64,000 nt of DNA, from positions 21,812,575-21,876,574 of the forward strand of contig CM060466.1 of the NCBI GenBank assembly GCA_030544235.1. Reading direction: 5' to 3'. Position 1 is the stretch's first letter, and each line of letters starts with the position of its first letter. The DNA is from Lepturacanthus savala (Eukaryota; Chordata; Actinopteri; Scombriformes; Trichiuridae). This document shows positions 61,036 through 64,000 of the stretch, piece by piece. A program made the translations under genes and the position numbers. The notes under the pieces were generated by a model, which was given only the letters and a program-made list of their open reading frames with translations, was not told where the DNA came from and made no database searches.

Positions 61036-61167
61036 TGAATCTTCATTTATCCAATTAAATGGATTCATTATGAAACGTGTGTACTTGTATTCCAAATGCT
61101 ACCCTACATCAAAAGTAACAGCCAATTTTAAGACATTGTAAGTTAAGCGCGTGTGTCTTTTCTAATT

Positions 61168-61201
<34 letters not shown>

Positions 61202-61609
61202 GTATAATAGTATACTATTTTTACTAAAATTTTTACTAAAATTAATCTGCAGTGCCCACAACCTGTCACTGTTTTGAAATGCTCAGATCATTTGGGTACA
61301 AATTACAACTATTGAAATCCCGGACCTGAAGTTCAGGATATGTTGTCTGTGTTTATACTGCTTTGATCTTAATAGGACTGTCTGTCCTTTCACTATTTGA
61401 AAAATGAAACGTTGACTTTTGCTTTTACAAGCATGAATTTAAAGAGAGGGAGGGATAATGCCTGCGTGACAGTCTTTTGAGTGATTGGCAGGTAGAACAA
61501 TTCATACATGTCATTATAATCAGTTCTGAATGAGGCAGAAAAGCGGCTCCTGTGATGTTAGCATTTTTTGATTGACAGTGCTGCTACCTTCCCTCTCTGT
61601 GGGTCATTA
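61036..61609. other. Gene-free stretch
   Basis: Probably includes the 3' remainder of the Harbinger element, whose end I cannot place, then (AT)n at 61175-61202 and unique sequence. Confidence 0.4.
61175..61202. repeat. (AT)n microsatellite
   Basis: About 13 AT units, followed by AGTATAATAGTATACTA, itself a small palindromic AT sequence. Confidence 0.93.
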
Positions 61610-61760
61610 TCATCATTCTGAAATGATGAAACAGAAACTAGGCTTGTTAGCACTTAATTATTCATTTAAATCCATAAAGGCAATCAATTAAACTTAAGTG
61701 TGCAATAAATCTGATTAACCAGTCAGTTCCCAAAACACCATAAAATCCACGCAGGTCTTA
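61610..61760. promoter_or_regulatory. TAAT-rich unique block, candidate enhancer
   Basis: GTCATTATCATCATTC, CACTTAATTATTCATTTAA, CAATCAATTAAAC and CTGATTAACCAG in 130 bases, with no repeat content. Confidence 0.28.
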
Positions 61761-61904
61761 TACCCTGGTAATGAGTTTGCAAGTAGGGAGGGGGAGGGGG
61801 CTAATAAGTGAGTTATCGCCCACAAACACACACACATACACACACACGCACACATACACACAAACCCCGGTATACAAACCATTATTGTGGTTGCTGTTTT
61901 TTTT
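61761..61904. repeat. G-rich then imperfect (CA)n segment
   Basis: GGGAGGGGGAGGGGG at 61787-61800 followed by interrupted ACAC repeats at 61825-61862. Confidence 0.6.
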
Positions 61905-62150
61905 TTCCCGGGTGATAATTTGATGTATTAGCTATTGGGGATGAAAGATAAGCAGGCCTTAATGTATGCTAATTTTAAGGTCTGCAGCTTGTAACAAAGT
62001 AAAGCAAGGTCATCGGGAAAGGGCGCACTTGTAATTAATAGATGAATTCATTACAAAAACAATGACTCAGTTCAAAAAGCAGCCATTAACAAGATAAGGC
62101 ATTTGAAATGAAAACAGAAACATTCAAGTTAATGTGTTGACAATGAGAGC
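61905..62150. promoter_or_regulatory. Second TAAT-rich unique block
   Basis: GATAATTTGATG, GTATTAGC, GCTAATTTTAAGG, CTTGTAATTAATAG, GAATTCATTAC, CCATTAAC and GATAAGGC lie in 240 bases of non-repetitive sequence. With the block about 150 bases upstream it forms the largest continuous enhancer-like stretch in the window. Function unproven. Confidence 0.32.
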
Positions 62151-64000
62151 TACTATATTCAACCTTGAAATGCTGTTATTGCAGCGCGGGTGCATTTGAT
62201 TGGGCGAATCTGCCAGCTCTTTTCCGCCACCACTGTATCATTCCTCATTATTTTCTGACATACTGGCTCACTGCCTCCCTGTCTCCTTCCCTCCCTCCCT
62301 CCCTTTCCGAGCATTCCTCTATCCCTCTCACCCTCCCTCAGTCTATCCCTCGCTCGCTGGCCTTTACCTGCTTGCTTGTCTCAGGGGAAATTACCACAGC
62401 TCAGAAACGCTGTCCTACTGCACTGCAACGCTCTGCTCTGCCTCCCTCCACCCATATCCAATACACACATACATACACACATATATTGTAGAGATGCACT
62501 CGCACACTATCATGCATGCCCCCCAACACACACTCACAGCAGCTAAATAACAATTCCTCACCCTAACATTGCCCCTTCACCAACCTGTTTCTTCTTGCTG
62601 TGTTGCCCCCCCCCATAATATATAGTGTACTACAGAGAGGAACAACAGTGTGGAGAATTAAGAGACATTTTGTTTCCAAGGTCTGCACTGCATTTGTGTG
62701 CAAGAAGGAGTCCAACAGTGTGCCTTCATGAACACGTATAACTGGCTGCATCCATGTTCATATGTGCATGCATGCGTGTGTGTTTCTCCACATACCCTAC
62801 CTACCTCTGTTCATGTTTGGCACCATCTCTCCTCTGGGTAATTCACCCTCTAGTCTGAATAAAAGTTTCTGAAAAGGATCTCTACTCTTATGGACGGCCA
62901 TGCTGTCAGCTCAGTCTTTCTTATCTCTCATTGCTATGCTGCAGACCTTGGAGATGAGCAATGAGCAACTCAGCAGGGTTTTACCACTCCACGCACTATT
63001 ATTCAATGGATAGGCACTTCAATCACATTGCTAATCGGAGTGAGGAAAAACTCACAATGAATGTTTCAGCTCAGCCACACAGCTTCTACTTGCAAATTTT
63101 GCCTTGAAGTAGCAGGAGTGGGAGAGTCAACATTTGCCTTTTTATGTGCAGTTAGGGGAAGGTTTCGTTCGGCTCCTTCCTCCGTCAGAATTATCATCAC
63201 GACGGTCCTTTTGCATATGTCAAGTCATGCCTTTGGAAATGTCACTTTGAGTGAAGCAGCGGTAGCTTGCTGTCTGCATTTTGATTACTCACATGCATAA
63301 AGTCCAGACTGTGGAGGAGGATTGTATATTTATAATCAATACCAAAATACTGACACCTCTGACTCATCAGTCATTCTGTATCACATGGCAAACTATAAAT
63401 TTTGTCTTCTAAAATGCATTTAGGCAAAAAATAGATTGAGTGTTAAAATATATATTTGATGATCCTATAAATTTATTTTGTCTGCCATGAACTATGGAAT
63501 TTATTTTGACTTCTAAAGTGAAAAAAATAGTCTGTTGGGATTCTTTTGATGTAATTTGTCTGGTGATGTGTCTGCTTTTATGAATGCGTGCACTTATTAA
63601 TATTTCTGGCTGGAGATACTATCTCTCATGGGAAACATGTAGCCAGAGAACACATGCATATGCACATGTTACCACGCTTAATGCAAAGCCTTTAGTGGGA
63701 GCATGTGTATTTATGATGTGAACGTGTGCATATGCTGTGCATAAGACTCTGTGGTTTGGTCTATGCACGTGCGATCTTGCGCGAATTTGTGCATGCGTGC
63801 CTGTGTGTCTGGCAGGCTCTGGCAGCAGGCTTGAAATTAAAACCTTATGCGGAACGCGGCTCATGATTAGGCTGGAATTAAAACAAAAGGCAGAAGAACA
63901 CACTGAAAAAGATTGGGAGAGAGGCGAAAAGGGAGAACGACGAAAGCAGCGCAAGGAGAAGGGTATTGTCTGAGAGGGGAAAGGAGTGAGTGATTGCCTG
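62151..64000. other. Gene-free stretch to window end
   Basis: CTCC repeats at 62287-62310 and CA-rich text at 62461-62540 explain the frames there. 62960-63300 is unique; the frame at 63061-63300 has no domain. The last 120 bases are purine-rich. No exon is supported. Confidence 0.45.

Overview
The window looks like nuclear DNA of a ray-finned (teleost) fish, most likely a percomorph. The evidence is several recognisable fish transposon families (two nested Tc1-like elements, an IS630/mariner-type element, a PIF/Harbinger transposase relic, an L2-type LINE 3' end), dense (CA)n/(TG)n, (TA)n and (GA)n microsatellites, and AT-leaning single-copy sequence with scattered CpG. The species cannot be fixed from sequence alone.

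I find no intact protein-coding gene, no exon I would defend, and no rRNA, tRNA, CRISPR array or prokaryotic feature. The longest open frames (up to about 163 codons) lie in pyrimidine-rich or microsatellite DNA and translate to low-complexity Ser/Leu/Pro, Thr-His or Tyr-Ile runs. The only sequence with clear protein ancestry is transposase or reverse-transcriptase debris. The window is therefore gene-desert or large-intron sequence. Many single-copy blocks hold homeodomain-type TAAT cores, octamers or small palindromes, the texture often seen near developmental regulator genes, but no conservation test could be run.

Layout: 1-6.5 kb is mostly single-copy, with a direct repeat at the start, a long (TG)n, a possible hAT end and an inverted octamer pair near 4.87 kb. 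6.5-9.0 kb has (AT)n, a tandem duplication and (GA)n. 9.05-9.89 kb is one Tc1-like element with a second inserted in it. 11.86-12.64 kb is an interspersed repeat whose relative lies in opposite orientation at 23.2 kb beside a 110-bp (TA)n. 15.95-16.46 kb is an L2-like LINE tail. 22.03-22.64 kb is a possible hAT-type element and 25.27-25.46 kb a short inverted-repeat element. 26.68-27.60 kb is an internally deleted IS630/mariner-type element that keeps a transposase start. 29.07-29.39 kb is a further interspersed repeat. 30-50 kb is largely single-copy with microsatellites, a Z-DNA-prone tract at 42.2 kb and TAAT-rich blocks near 39.3, 45.2 and 48.8 kb. 50.9-51.2 kb has a hAT-like remnant. 60.1-61.0 kb combines a long AT palindrome, a C15 run and the Harbinger transposase pseudogene. 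61.6-62.1 kb is again TAAT-rich and single-copy.

There is no gene pathway to describe. The content is a record of DNA-transposon and LINE insertion and decay on a background that may contain distal cis-regulatory DNA. Family names come from recognising the sequences, not from a database search.
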